Below are positions 21,438-33,220 of a stretch of 64,000 nt of DNA, in pieces (the stretch's first letter is position 1; every line of letters starts with the position of its first letter). Origin of the DNA: Amborella trichopoda (lineage: Eukaryota > Streptophyta > Magnoliopsida > Amborellales > Amborellaceae); the NCBI RefSeq assembly GCF_000471905.2, contig NW_006494865.1, forward strand, positions 1,154,856-1,218,855. Reading direction: 5' to 3'. A model generated the notes under the pieces. That model was not told where the DNA came from. It was given only the letters and a program-made list of their open reading frames with translations, and made no database searches. The position numbers and the translations under genes are program-made.

Positions 21438-23040
21438 TTCATCTCCAAGATTTATTTCCTCAAGTTTATCAGTTGTGACTTGGCCACCTTCTTCCCATTC
21501 ATTTGGAGCTTCTTGGAACTCTGCATTGTTGTTTCAAAGATCTTTTGATTGACCTCAAGTGCAAAGACCCACGATCCTGACATTTGTGCCTCCGTTTGAG
21601 GCCCAGAGTGGATTACAATTTATGTATCTTCCCCCACTTGTGGAATGGAAGGATCTTCCATAAATCGGGATTGTTTCTCGAACTACAAGGTTCGACTTAG
21701 AGATTACAAGGAATTTGGGATTCAACGATTGTAATGCAGGAAGTGTGTGAATCACACGGTCATTGAGCAGCTATCTGCAACGTTTGGTCCACCCTGGCTG
21801 GTGTTTCACAGACTTGTATCATGTGGTAAGTTTCCTGAGAATAGATGGTCCCCCTTGACTCTCTCAATCTCTGCTCAAAGTATGGCTTAGATGGCCACTG
21901 GGGTTTCTTTGGCTTCAAATTCTTGTGCTTCATTGAAGAAGGTGGCTCTACCTTGGCTTCAGCTTCTAGGCAATCAGCAACTGTTAAGAATCTTACTACC
22001 TACACTAGGGTCTTTCTCCATCGCTTCCATTGCGTCTTAGTTATGTTCAATCCCTTAAGTTCTCGATCTAGAGCCTCGAAGTTGGGACAAATCAAGATTG
22101 TACCTACAGAAGAGACAAAAAGGGGAGAATAAGAAGAAGTCGAAGAAGGAGGAGAAGCCTTAGAAAGTGGGGGACTTTTAAGGTCGTTCCCCTCATCAAA
22201 CCGATCTAGGCAGCTTTTTGCGTCATCACCAGGATTGGATGGATACAGGGGGTCTTTTAGGTCATTCCCTTGCTTAGACTATTGGGGAATGTTTTTAACG
22301 TCGTCACCCTCACCAGACGTGTACAGGGAGGCTTTTAGATCGGTCCCTTTCTTAGACCGTTGGGGAATTCGTTTAACATCGTCACCCTCATCGAACGTGT
22401 GCAAGGGGGCTCACCCTCATTAGACATGTTCTGAGTGGGAGACGGCACGGGAACGTCTTCTTGATTGGACGAAGAAGGAAGAAGGATCTTGTCAAGGATG
22501 AAATCCAGTAAAGTTGGCAGTGGAGGAAGGGGCCTGAGAAACTCCTGCTTGACTGCGAGCGGTCTTGTTTCTCCGGCAAGTAGCCCTAGGTGCCCCTCTC
22601 TTTCTGGTTGGCAAATAGCTTGGTGCCCTAGAGACTCGAGTCTACTTCGGCCATGATAGATTATCCATGGCTGGGAAGTCGAGGGTTTCACAGAGTCTGA
22701 GTCATTGATCGGAAGGTCCTGTCTTGTGAGATCTTCTTGCCCTGATAAAGAAGTGATTTGGGGATCACTTACGGGGAGGTTGTAAAATTCTTGACACTCC
22801 TACATCTTCTTTGCGAATATGTCAAGGAAAGTTGTGCATTCTGACAAGTAAGGACCTCTTATCTGATTGTATGGGAACCAATGATCTTCAATCCCATTAA
22901 CAAGGCAAAGGGGTCGCCTTGCCTACTTCAGTGTGATTATGCTTTCCTGAAGCATTATTATGAAGAAGGCATAAAGGATACCCGACATTTCGTCCTTCTC
23001 CTGAATGGTTATGGCATGGGAGGCCCCAGCTGCCCCAAAG
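21438..23040 (-). pseudogene. Gag-pol linker without protease (element C)
   Basis: Region between gag and RT. No aspartic-protease motif (D-T/S/N-G-A followed by hydrophobics) is visible in any frame. It carries instead a stretch with FLRPLPPLPTLLDFI (frame 22335-22691), an acidic 26-residue repeat (22165-22405) and a conserved domain at 21795-22105 beginning CPNFEALDRELKG and including FLTVADCLE and SKP-FEQRLRES. The same order occurs in A (52237-53830) and G (33221-34850). Confidence 0.6.
22165..22405 (-). repeat. 78-bp tandem repeat coding a 26-residue acidic unit
   Basis: The marker CGTC(A/G)TCACC recurs at 22221, 22299 and about 22377 (period 78). On the minus strand each unit reads like EGDDVK-IPQ-SK-G-DLK. 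Elements G (33915-34065) and A (52885-53030) have about two units. Confidence 0.8.
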
Positions 23041-24380
23041 GCCTTCATTAGTTCATCTGTGGGATGATTAATCCTCCGATGGTAAGAACAATAATTCACC
23101 TGAGTGTCAAGGCCATATTGCTTTGCAAACTTGACTTTTGGAAGCTAGATCGTATTCTGATCCAATAATTATCGGAACAACGCAAGGACCCATTCCTTCT
23201 CGAAGGGATGGACCTTGTTCTTAGGCCTGGCGAAATAATCACCCTGATCAAGGTTAGCTGGTGGAGGTACCTGATTGTATAATGATTGTTTCTTGCTAGC
23301 CTGGGGTGTTACCTTTGCCGTGGTTACCCCTTTAGAGAGGTCCAAAGTTTGGGAGGGAGCCTTCTTTGAATCAGTTACCATGACGGCTGCACTGATTACC
23401 CATTTCTATTAGCTGACTAGTGTGTTATTCCGTGAGCTACTATTGCCTCGGTTATTTGTTGAACTCGTAGATGGTTGTCGTGTCCCACCATGGTGACGTG
23501 ATAAACTTTCAATGCGAACTGATTTAGAGATCAACTCTGACATAGAGGTTGGATTAGAGGCCTCGACGTGTAGAGCGATTTTGGGCCGCATGTTCCGAAC
23601 GCAAGTTTGGACTACTTCCTTCTCAGGCATAGGATTAGGATGGTGGGAAGTCAAGTTTCTCCATCTTGATATGAACTGATCCACGGGCTCATCAGGGTCT
23701 TGCGTCAGGGTCAGAAATTCGATGGTTTGAACCTCTCTCTCGACCTCATATAAGTGTTGATAGAACAGTTTCTCCATCTCCTCCCATGTATGCATCGAGT
23801 TTGGAGGACATCGAGCATACCATTGGAATGCTGGGCCATCGAGGGTCTCAATGAACTGTCAGAGAAGAAGCCTCCCATCAGCCGTTGTTTCCTGGCATGC
23901 CGCCTGAAAGTGGGCGATATGCTGGTTCGGAGATGTGGTTCCATTGAATAGAGGAAACTGCCCTTTCTTATAGTCTGAGGGGAATGAGACCTGATCAATA
24001 TAGGAGGGGTATGGTCCTTGATAAGGTGTTTCACCCTGTATTCCCGGAATTTGTCTGTTCTTTAGCCTGTGGGTTACCATAGTGTTAATATCTAACTGAG
24101 AGACCGGATGAGGGACAGAATTGTCCTGTGAGGTAGATGGAGGAGGCTGCCATGGAGGTACACCACCAGAGTGATGGGAATTGACGTCACGACTAGCCGA
24201 CTGGCGTGCAACGTCAATACAATCGATCTTTTCCATCATCGCGTGTTCCATTTCCTCAAACTTGTTCATGCAATCCTCTTGCGCATCACCGAGTTCACTT
24301 ATGACCATTGCGCTGACCATTTCTCTATGGAGGTCAACGTTAGTGGCAGCTGAGGCTTGCGAGCTTGAAGGGTCGTACAT
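23041..24380 (-). pseudogene. Gag (element C)
   Basis: Two frames joined by a frameshift near 23860. The first (23859-24380, 173 residues) has a short coiled region and PSYIDQVSFPSDYKKGQFPL. The second (23409-23795) holds the retrotransposon gag core: WYARCPPNSMHTWEEMEKLFY, then VEREVQTIEFLTLTQDPDEP and VDQFISRWRNL. A Ser/Asn-rich tail and a damaged zinc-knuckle-like CSYHRRINHPTDE follow. Gag forms the capsid that packages element RNA. The start at 24380 is the first Met before the conserved block. Confidence 0.85.
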
Positions 24381-25920
24381 GGTAGGTCAGTCAGTAGGGG
24401 GTTAGTATGCCCTGACTAAACTCAACTCCTGTACACGAATCGCGTTTGGATCGATTCTTAACGGTCTTGTGACCGTGGCTGCTGAGCCGGTTAACGACGG
24501 TCTTGGGACCATGGCCGTTGAGTGGCTGGGTCTTCTTCTACGACAGTAACCACAACACAAGGCTCATGGAGCTCTTCTTCAGTCTTCATCATCTAGAGGG
24601 GGTAGAAGGGATTCAGGTGAAGAGGGTCGTATAAATTAGCTGCTTTGACTGCCTTGGTCACCTCCCTTGTCAAAATTTGCAGACCTCTATTGCATTTAGC
24701 CTTGAGGTTTTGTTGGACCTTGTGCAAAAAAAGCGATCTAGGTTGTGGCTGGTCAACTCTTCTTACACAGGAGAGAGATGTCTCCATCAAGTGCGGCACA
24801 GGATGAGGGCCAAGAACTAGAGTCATCTTGGGCCTGGGAGGATGAAGGACTTGATCTTCCATGAGGTCCATGCCCCGAGCTCTCTTATTTGCCCATGAGG
24901 CATGACCAAAGTGTTGGGCCACGTTCAGAATGGTACTCTTGGGAAAAACCTTCAATCACCAAGGCTGAAGGGGCTTGCTCAATGAAGAAGGAGCAGGCAG
25001 GAACAGGGTTGACTTATGGGAAGGCTTGAGCCAAGGGCACACGTATGCGCCCCTTGAAGAAGGATAACGGGGGATCTGGGGGTCCACCCGGACTCGTACA
25101 AGTGATCTGGACTTAGGAGGTTGAGAACTACGAGCATGTATCTGTAAGAGAACAGTTGTAGGCCTGCCCCATATAGGGTGCGCTTGTGTATGCATAGTAG
25201 AAGGATGAAGAGGTCATCTCCTATGTACTCGCGTTGGCGGAATAATGGCATTGCCCCAAGCAGTGAGATGCATATGAGTAGCGTGCACAGGACCTGGCCT
25301 TGGAAGGTTCGATCTTAGGCACATACTCTCAGTTAACAGAAGGGTTGCCCTAAGGGGTGGCTCGAGTGGGTGACCCACGAGCCTTGTTGTGTGTGTGAGT
25401 GGTGGAGATTGTGGGGCTTTTGCCTCGAAGTATTGAGACTCTAGGGATAGAGGCCAATGGTGCAGAAATGTGTGGGGTAGCCTTATGGCGACCCACAGAA
25501 GAAATGGCAACTCGCTTACCTTTTGCAGAAAGGGACTGGGCAGCCTTCCCACGTACCTCAGCAACTCGACTGACAAGTGGCTGGGTGTATGCTGTGTGGG
25601 GTAAGATAAGGGCTGCCCATGCAAGGCACCTTGGTGGAGTTTCCACCAGAGCGAGGAGATGGAGAGTGAGGGACCTTCAAGTCCCTCCTTACACCGGTCC
25701 AGGTTAAGACCTGAGTGCTAGAAGGGGGGTCTTTGCTCAAGAGGTTGGACGAGAATGAAGTCGAAGGAAATCTTTTCCTAAGAACACTCTCGAACACGGG
25801 GATAAGAAAATCCCCGATCCGAATAACTGGGTTACAGAACCCAGCAGCCATAAGATAATGAAAGTAGAAAATAAAAGAAGAAACTAGCCAAACAAGAAAG
25901 ATCCGACTAAGGCGTAGTAA
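24381..25920 (-). other. Untranslated leader of element C
   Basis: Sequence between the primer-binding site and gag. It shares blocks with the leaders of A (49300-50860) and G (30965-31900), for example GGTTCTG-AACCCA near 25840 and the 'gggcctggtcctgtgcac'-like block near 25290. ORFs of up to 136 residues lie here on both strands with no motif and no conservation of frame. A long leader is usual for this lineage. Confidence 0.6.
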
Positions 25921-25940
25921 GTCCCAAGTGGAGTCGCCAA
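25921..25940 (-). other. Primer-binding site of element C
   Basis: TTGGCGACTCCACTTGGGAC on the minus strand, two bases after the LTR end (CCTAACCA). Best-preserved copy in the window of the Tat/Ogre-type site. Confidence 0.8.
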
Positions 25941-26699
25941 GCTGGTTAGGTGCCTCGATCTAGCCCTCCAGATCCTGAATGAGCGGGCGGCGCGTGTCTC
26001 GGGTTTCGAGGGAAGACCTGGGATGTTTTTTAGATCGCTCTCTCAAGAACCTCGTTCGAGAATAGAGGAAGATGTTACCAACTAGTGAGAGAGGAAATTT
26101 AAAAGGTGGGTTCGGGACTTACTCTATCTGGCTCGTGTGGGCGCCCTCTTAGATCACGAAGAAGCCCGCCAGTAATGAAACTTGTTCGGAATCGCCTCCC
26201 TTGGCTCGTATTCTTCTTGTTTTCTTCAATCACACACATATATGGCAAAGTTTGTAAGACAGGTGGGTCAGACCTCACCCTTTTCCTCTTTGATGAACGT
26301 ACACAAGCAAGCGCATTCAAAAAGAAGAAGAGAAGAAAGATAGGGGAGAGAAGAGTTCAATTGAGCGAGAGGATCAAGCTAGCGAGTGATTGGCCCGATG
26401 TGGTAGAAAAATGGGCTCGGTAACTGAGACCGACTCATAGGATCACTATTAGACGTCATTACCAACAGCAACTAGCTAGGCACGGTGGTTAGTCTGTCGT
26501 GCAATAAAGCGGGCCAAGTAATCTTGACACAACAGCATTATGGCTTTATGACAGGACTTCCATGAGAGGCTAACCTCAATCCATCTTAGTCGAACGAAAG
26601 GTTGGCCAAGTGATGGTTGTGGAGGAAAGAATGAAGAGAAGAAGGAAACACATAAAAGGAGGGAGAAAAGATGAAATGATAAAAGAAAGAGGGAATGAA

Positions 26700-27295
26700 G
26701 ATATAGTCATTGCTAGACTTTGCCGACTGTTTCAAAAGAGAAGAGAAAAGCAATCGGCGCTAGGCCTCGCCGACTGTGTCGGAAGATGAGAGAAAGGAAG
26801 AAGTCGGTGCTCGTCTTCGCTGATTGTGACCGGAGAGAAGCAAGGGAGAGAGATCAAGCCAGCGTTAGGCTTTGTTTACTGCAACAGAAGAGGGTGAAAT
26901 CCAATCGACGCTAGGCTTCACTGACTGTGACAAAAGAGGAGAGAGAAATCGAACCGGTGCTAGTGTTCACCGACTATGAGAGGAGAGGAGAGAGAAATCC
27001 AACTAGTGCTAGGGTTCACCGACTATGACAAGAGAGAAGAGAGAAATCCAATCGATGCTAGGGTTCGTCGATTGCATTAGAAAAGAAGAGAAAGAAATTC
27101 ACTCAGTGCTGGGATGAAGGAAAAGGAGAGAGAACCCCACCCAGCAGTGGGAATGAAAGAAGAGGAGGCGACGTAAACTCCACTCAGCATTGGGGGTGAA
27201 AGAAGAAGAGGAGAGAGAAAACCCCACTCGACGTTGGAGATGAAAGAAGAAAAGGGGAGAGAAAAACCAACCGACGCTAGGCTTGCACCAGTTTG
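26700..27295 (-). repeat. LTR tandem array, about 50-bp units with inverted-repeat core
   Basis: About twelve diverged units, each a GA-rich spacer plus a core such as CGGTGCTAGTGTTCACCG or CGACGCTAGGCTTCACTGACTG (first and last bases can pair). Lies downstream of the TATA box, so it would be in the RNA leader. Confidence 0.75.
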
Positions 27296-27600
27296 ATGGG
27301 AAATAGATAGGGATGAGAAGAAGAGAGAGTTAGAGATGAGAAGAGAGAGAAAGAGAGGAGAAGAGAGAAAAGAAGAAAGAGAAAGAGAGAGATAGAGATA
27401 GAGATGAGAGGAGAGAGTAAAGAAGAGAGAGAAAGAGAGAGAAAGAGAGAGAAAAGAAGAGAGAGCAAGATAGAAGAGAGAAAAGAGGGGAGGAGAGAGA
27501 AAGATGAGAGTCAAGACGTACTCACATGCTCAAGCAAGCATGGAAATTTCTATTGAATGATTAATGAATGAACCAAGGTTTTCTTACAATGAGGCAGTGC

Positions 27601-27611
27601 CTATTTATATA
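27601..27611 (-). promoter_or_regulatory. TATA box of element C LTR
   Basis: TATATAAATAG on the minus strand followed by GCACTGCCTCATTG; the same arrangement as 413-421. Elements A and B have degenerate versions (TATGTAAATATG near 47549; 'ctatagaa' near 40328). Confidence 0.7.
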
Positions 27612-28912
27612 AAATTGGGCCCAAACTTGGGTAGATTGATCAAAGTTAAATCTAATTGTTGAAAATTAAGATTTAATTGAATCAAACAAAATTTTAAAAA
27701 TGGATGCAAAATTATTGTTTTCCCTTGCCTAACAATGTCTAGAATTTCAAAACAATCCCTGCTGTCGCTTGAGATATTGTGTGATCTTCCATGGCTGATC
27801 CGGGTTTGTTCAGATGCCTGTTTGTTCAAAAGATTATTGTTTTCTTATAGGGCTCGGCATGGTGATCGTTTTGATACCAATTTCGAACCATGGATCATGT
27901 TTCGAACCATGATCATGAGACTTCAAATTTTGCTTGAATCTTAAAAATTTTGGGTCGATAGTGCGCTCGTTCCTTAATTTTTTTTGTGATTTCTTCATCA
28001 TAGTACACTAAGCATGCCGTCACGATCGTGCAGCAACAAATGGAATGCGATTTGGAGCTCGAACGAAGATTTCGCAACTTTTGAGTTTTGGCAGGAACCT
28101 GGAATCTGACGGCTGAAATTTCAGTTACTTCGTTGGCTTTGTGCATGAATTATGACCGTCCATCATGTACGGGGTTCGGACCAATGATATCCCTAGACCT
28201 TACGCACACAATGGAATTAGTTTCGTGTTGATCTGTTGGACGAGCATCGTGATTTGGTCCATCGAGCGAGGCATGTCGCTACTGAATTTTCTCGAACTTC
28301 TTCACAGATCAGCGATTTTCATTTAGTTTTTCTCTTTGCTCAGGCATCGTCATAGGGTATACCATATATCATATTGTTCATCTTGATGAGACGAACAAGC
28401 TCACTAAATTTGGAGGTAATCAGACTTGAAATGAGTGAGATAGAAGCCCCAAAAATGATTGCCCATGAATGTAAAAACAACAACCTTTAATGGTGTTTTT
28501 GTGCAGTGAGGCCACACAAGAATAGTGTGCGGCCCATACCATTTTAGTCTTTACCCATAACTTTGTCCTGAAGTGTCTGATTAAGCTGAAACTTGACCCA
28601 TAGGGGTTTTCAACCATGTCGGATCCAATGGCAGTGGTCCCACAACTGTTTGATACACCAAAAGTGTTGCTCTAGTTACGACGTCCATTTCAGGGTGCTA
28701 GAGATCGATTTAACTGAAATTGTTTCTTTGTGTTCACTGACTTAGACATGTCTGGTCGTGATAAAACTTGGCAGGTGGTCTTTTGAAGTGTTAATGACAA
28801 TCTTTCCCAATTCTGGGGCCATTCTGAGTCTGTCAAGAATTTCCACTATTTTGTAGACTTTATTTACCTGCTTCCTACTAGGGACCAAGGTGTTGAATAT
28901 TACGTTCAAATG

Positions 28913-29870
28913 CCTACGATCTACCAGCTTATCTCGAGAAGATCCAGGGTCAAATCTCCATAGTGGAGCTGCTCACTAATTCACCAATAGATAGAGCCCA
29001 GATCGAGAAGGTCATCACCAAGACACAAATCCCGAGCAACACACGGCCGGGTGAGTTGTGCAGAATGATCAACCAACTGATGGTACCAACACCGATCGTG
29101 TTTAAGGATGATGACATCCCAGTTAGCTTCAACCGCTTTCATGTCCAACCTCTGCACATCACCGTCTTCATGCAAGGATATGAGATACGGAGAGTGCTTG
29201 TTGATAATGGGGCATCCTTAAACATATGCCCTATGAAAACAGTGAAGCAGATAGGCAAAAGCTCAGATGACTTTAAGCCATGTCAATTAACTAGCTACAT
29301 AAAACGGATCCAAGGGACAAGTTGATGGCATACTACCTTTCACACTCGAGATCGGCCCTACTGTCCAAGTGATAAAGTTTTACGTCTTGAACATAAAATC
29401 TTCATTCCATATGCTGTTAGAAAGATTGTCGCTACATGAAAACCTTGTGGTCGCCTCTACGCTCCATCAATGCCTCAAATTTCTGACTAAAAACCGCTTC
29501 GCAAAGGTATGTGTCGAACCCCCTGTTTTTCTTAATCCTAGAGTACATAACGGGAAGCTACTCATAGGGGTCGAGCTTGAAGAAATCCAATTCGCTTCCT
29601 TCGAGTAAGCCAATTACGCCACCTTACGCCTAGAGGTCGGCGACCCTGTTCCTCAAATTTTACAACTTCTATATCGATGGACGACGTTATCCAATGTCAA
29701 CATCGATACAGTTTCGGGTCCCTCGAGGCTTGACACATGCTCTTCTCCCAAGGCTTCCAAGCAGGCCAAGGCTTAGGTAGTCAAGGGCAAGGTAGTACGG
29801 AGACAATTTCTGAATCACTCCAAGCCAAAACTGAAAATGGAGTTCGAAGAGGTCTCGAGTGTTCTCTCAG
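28913..29870 (+). pseudogene. Fragment H: aspartic protease plus G-patch of a Tat-type pol
   Basis: Frame 28963-29325 has the pre-protease region (VELLTNSPIDRAQIEKV, VFKDDDIP) and the protease active site VLVDNGASLNICP (Asp at 29213; Asn in place of Thr/Ser, as in many Tat and Athila proteases). Frame 29369-29608 continues with FYVLNIKSSFHMLLERL and ASTLHQCLKF. Frame 29737-29946 gives GFQAGQGLGSQGQG, a G-patch-like motif often found after protease in this group. Protease cuts Gag-Pol. Frameshifts separate the three parts. It abuts the LTR of element C on the left and has no RT after it. Confidence 0.85.
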
Positions 29871-30185
29871 GGGAACTTTGGTGAAGATAGGGGCAAAAGA
29901 GCAGGGGAGACGAGGAGGTTTGTTGGGTGAAGTGGCTGGTGAGTAGTAGAGAGAGAAGGATGGGGGCTGGTGTAGCTAATGGTGATTTGAAGAAGAAGGT
30001 GCGGTGGTTAGAGGTGATGACTGCTGCAAGGAGAAGAAGTACGCTACTGGTAAGAGAGGGGAGGCAAAGATGGAAGTTGTGGGGTTTGCTGGTGGTGGTG
30101 GTTGAGGAAGAAAGCGGCGAGGAGGATGTAGGAGGCGATGGAAACGAAGAAAAGAAGAGCTGCGGCAGAGGCAACAGTGGTTGTG
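29871..30185. other. Purine-rich interval, no gene
   Basis: GA/GGT-rich DNA between fragment H and LTR fragment F. The 119-residue minus ORF (29815-30174) is Ser/Thr/Pro low-complexity. It ends with a duplicated 'tttgtgtgc.gaatcc.a.cgttcat' phrase of about 30 bp (30180-30236). It may be part of the F LTR too diverged to align. Confidence 0.45.
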
Positions 30186-30964
30186 TGCGGAATCCTACCG
30201 TTCATAAGCTTTGTGTGCAGAATCCGATCGTTCATCATGCGTGAAGTTCAGGCCGGTAATAGCCATGGACTTTACGCACACGATGAAATTGGTTTCACAT
30301 CGATCGGGCTCGCGAGCGGCGTGATTTGGCCGCTCGAACAAAGCACGACACTGTTGATTTTCCTGCACTTTTTTCACGGATTAGCAACTTCTCTTTAGCT
30401 TTTCATCACACTCCGGTGTCGTCAAGGGGCGTGCCACATATTGAAACACTCGTCTCGACGAGACGAACATGCTTACAAAGTTTGAGCACGATCCAACTCG
30501 AGACGGGTGAGATATGCGATTCAAAATTCACTGTTAGTGACTGCCCCTTCAATGGAGTTGAGTTGTAACGTTGCCACATGCGAATAGTGTGTGGCTCTTG
30601 TTTCGCTCTTTTGCCTATAACGTTTTCTTGGGATGTCCGTTTAAGCTGAAATTTGACCCCTGAGGGTTTTCAACCGTACCGGATCCAACGGCGGTGGTCC
30701 CCATAGAAAATTGAGACATCGAAAATGTAACTCTAGTTATAGGGTCCACTTCAGGGTGCTAAAGGTTGATTATAGCAAAACAGTTTCTCAGTTTGCACTG
30801 TCGTAGACATGTCGAGCTGCGATGAAAATTGACAGAAGACTTTTGAGAATCCTTATGAAGATCTTGACCAGTTCTGTGGCTATTATGAGACTGTCGAAAT
30901 TTCCACTATATGTTAAGCTTTTATTGACCGGGGGACCCATGATGATAAAAAATGCCTTCCAACA
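30186..30964 (-). repeat. Fragment F: 5' portion of a family-A LTR
   Basis: On the minus strand it starts TGTTGGAAGGCATTTT at 30964 and aligns with about 28130-28912 of element C, e.g. 'ttacgcacacgatgaaattgg', 'cacggattagcaacttctc', 'gggcgtgccacatat'. The rest of the LTR is missing. Its start abuts the leader of element G, which is in the opposite orientation. Confidence 0.8.
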
Positions 30965-31919
30965 AAGGGTCTTCTTCAACCGGGCCCTGTGTATCTTTTG
31001 CATATGCATCGCACTGCTCGAGGCAACCTTGTTGCTGCATTTACCGGAGTATAGGAGAGGTGACTCCCTCGTCATCCCTGCCAACACATGCCTTTTCACT
31101 CTCTAAGGGGTGGTCACAAACCTATTCCCTCACAAACACATGGTCGTAGTACGCGGCCTCCTAAAGCCTAATCTATTGATTAAGCCCGGGTCGATCATCA
31201 GGTCACTCGGAACCCCTCTACAACTGGCACACACGTGCTACCCTCACAAACGACTCCAAGCTCTCGACTAAAAGGTCAATGGCAGCTGTCCCCTCCCCCG
31301 TTCTTCCCTTCTTTGTCAGTCCAACCACTCAAGACTAGGTACTCGAAGGCTTTCCCTAGGAGCAACCTCTTCAGAGCGGCCCTATCTTCGGTGGCCACAA
31401 AAGAGATCGGAACAAGGCTCCCTTGGGTGATGAGGTCTTCCATCCCCCATCTCTCCCCAAGCCAAGACAGAAGCCTGAGCTGACTCTTGTTTCTGGCCTG
31501 CATCCCTTGCCTGGAAACGACCCAGTCATGTTTGAAGAAAGCGGATCACTCACAATCACGATCCCAGTCTCGATTCTGGAAAGAGATATACCAGTGCTTG
31601 AGAGCTAAACATGACTAAGGTATACAAATATTGTCGAGAAAAGAGCCCAGGCACTCAGGGCATGTAAGCGTGCTGACCCTCGGGCCTTTTATCCACTACA
31701 AGCTACGACAACTCCCAAGGTGGAGGAGTTAGAGTCCTCTATGGTCGTCAATATCATTGGAGATGACCCAACCTGCGGCCCCTACGATCCTCAGACCGTC
31801 GTGAACGGGTCCTGACCAAATCACCGTATAAGGCTCGAGCTCAGTCGAGGCATGTTGAACCCCTGCTAACCGATTTGTCTGACAGAATCAGACGGGTACG
31901 CAAGGCTCCCCCTTAAGAA
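30965..31919 (+). other. Untranslated leader of element G
   Basis: Aligns with 49910-50860 of element A (phrases like 'caacacatgccttttcactctctaaggg' against 'cagcacacgctatcacaccctataaggg'). Short frames on both strands are not conserved between copies. Confidence 0.65.
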
Positions 31920-33220
31920 ATGGTTAGTGTCATGGTCATTGAGGAGCAAAATGATGATCAAGAACACCGTATGCATCAGTTTGAGGACATGATCCGTAAG
32001 ATGATGGAGAAGATCGAGCTAATGGAGGGTACTCGACTCCTTGTGAACTCATCTCACCAAGAAGCCAATTCTCCTTATCCAGCTGATCCGGTACCGAGGA
32101 AGCCACCTTCTTCACATGACCATTCATCTCCTCATCAGGTTTCACAAGCCGATATCAAGACAGACAGATCCCGAGCGTATAGGATACAGTTATGTATAAA
32201 AAGCCCTATCCCTCTTATATTGACCAGCTCCCATTTTTCCCAAATTACCAGAAGGGAAGACTCCCGCTCTTCAATGGCACGAGTTCGCCTCACCAGCATA
32301 TCGCCCACTTCTACTCGGCATGTTCAGAGACATCAGATGATGGGAGACTTCTTCTCCGTCAATTTGTTGAAACTCCTGATGGGCCAGCATTCAAGTGGTA
32401 TGCTAGACTCCCACCGAACTCATTGCAGACCTGGGAAGAAATGAAACAATAGTTTTACAAACATTTCTATGAGGTTGAAAGAGAAGTCCAGACTATTGAG
32501 CTTCTCACATTGGCCTAGGGCTCTGATGAGCCGGTTGATCAATTCATTGCAAGATGGAGAGATCTGGCCGCATATCAAGCCACGCCCGTGCTCGAGATGG
32601 ATGCAATCCAAACATGTGTGCACAACATGCAGCTGGAGATTTCCCTGCATGTCTATACCTCAAACCTGACCTCTACATCGGACCTGATCTCTAAAGCAAT
32701 CCGTAGAGAGTCTCCTCAAGCACCATGGAAAACTTCAAACCCCAGCATCAAGTGGGGAAAGCAATAAAACTTTGGTAATTGTCCTAATTTTTGAGGCAAT
32801 CAGCAGGAAGGAGTGATCAGTGCTTTTGTCAATGTATCAGCCCCCAAGAAGGCTACACTTCAAACTCTAGATTTCTCAATGGGGTTGGACCCTGTAAACC
32901 CTCAGGCAAGCCAACGGAAGTCTCTTACATAGAATAAGGTGCCTCCACCTCAAAATCTCTACAGAAAAAGTTTACAGCTTCGATGAGGAGTGGCCCGACT
33001 TTACTCTGATTGTTGATTGAGCAACAGATGATCACCTTGCCGAAGGTGAAAATGCCGTAAGATGTTGATTTCACCATCAATAAGAATTATTGTGCATATC
33101 ATAGGGTGTTGGGGCATCCTATTTAGGATTGCTTCACCCTTAAGGATCACATCGAGGCTTTAATTCAGAAGGGGCAAATACAGCTCGATAGCCTCAAGAA
33201 GGCATTCGGGGCAGTTGAAG
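31920..33220 (+). pseudogene. Gag (element G)
   Basis: Begins MVSVMVIEEQNDDQEHRMHQ (31920) and shifts frame near 32190 into KKPYPSYIDQLPFFPNYQKG, HIAHFYSACSETSDDGRLLL, FKWYARLPPNSLQTWEEM. Stops interrupt it at about 32449 and 32517. The tail has a zinc-knuckle-like YCAYHRVLGHPI-DCFTLKD near 33090 with one stop. The start fits because the same Met-rich acidic opening precedes gag in A and C. It would form the capsid. Confidence 0.85.

Larger units (their letters stand above)
19274..28912 (-). mobile_element. Element C: 3'-truncated Tat-lineage retrotransposon
   Basis: Minus-strand order: 5' LTR (28912-25943), primer-binding site, leader, gag, gag-pol linker, reverse transcriptase, RNase H, archaeal-type RNase H, and integrase broken at 19274. 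Each domain aligns with element A in the same order. Many stops and frameshifts show it is dead. The 3' half of integrase, the 3' region and the 3' LTR are lost at a single breakpoint with unrelated DNA. Confidence 0.88.
25943..28912 (-). repeat. Family-A LTR, 5' LTR of element C
   Basis: About 2.97 kb. The end (GAGGCACCTAACCA) matches 49275 and 63453; the start (CATTTGAACGTAATATTCAACACC) matches 46233 with the initial TG changed. U3 runs about 1.3 kb to the TATA box; a GA tract (27290-27510) and a tandem array (26700-27290) follow. The block near 26110-26240 (GGGACTTACTC.. TGGCTCGTGTGGGCGCCC) is shared with 37905-37960 and, reversed, with 49080-49110. Confidence 0.9.

Noticed and set aside
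29815-30174. 119-residue minus-strand ORF
   Set aside because: Ser/Thr/Pro low complexity from a purine-rich strand; not conserved elsewhere in the window.
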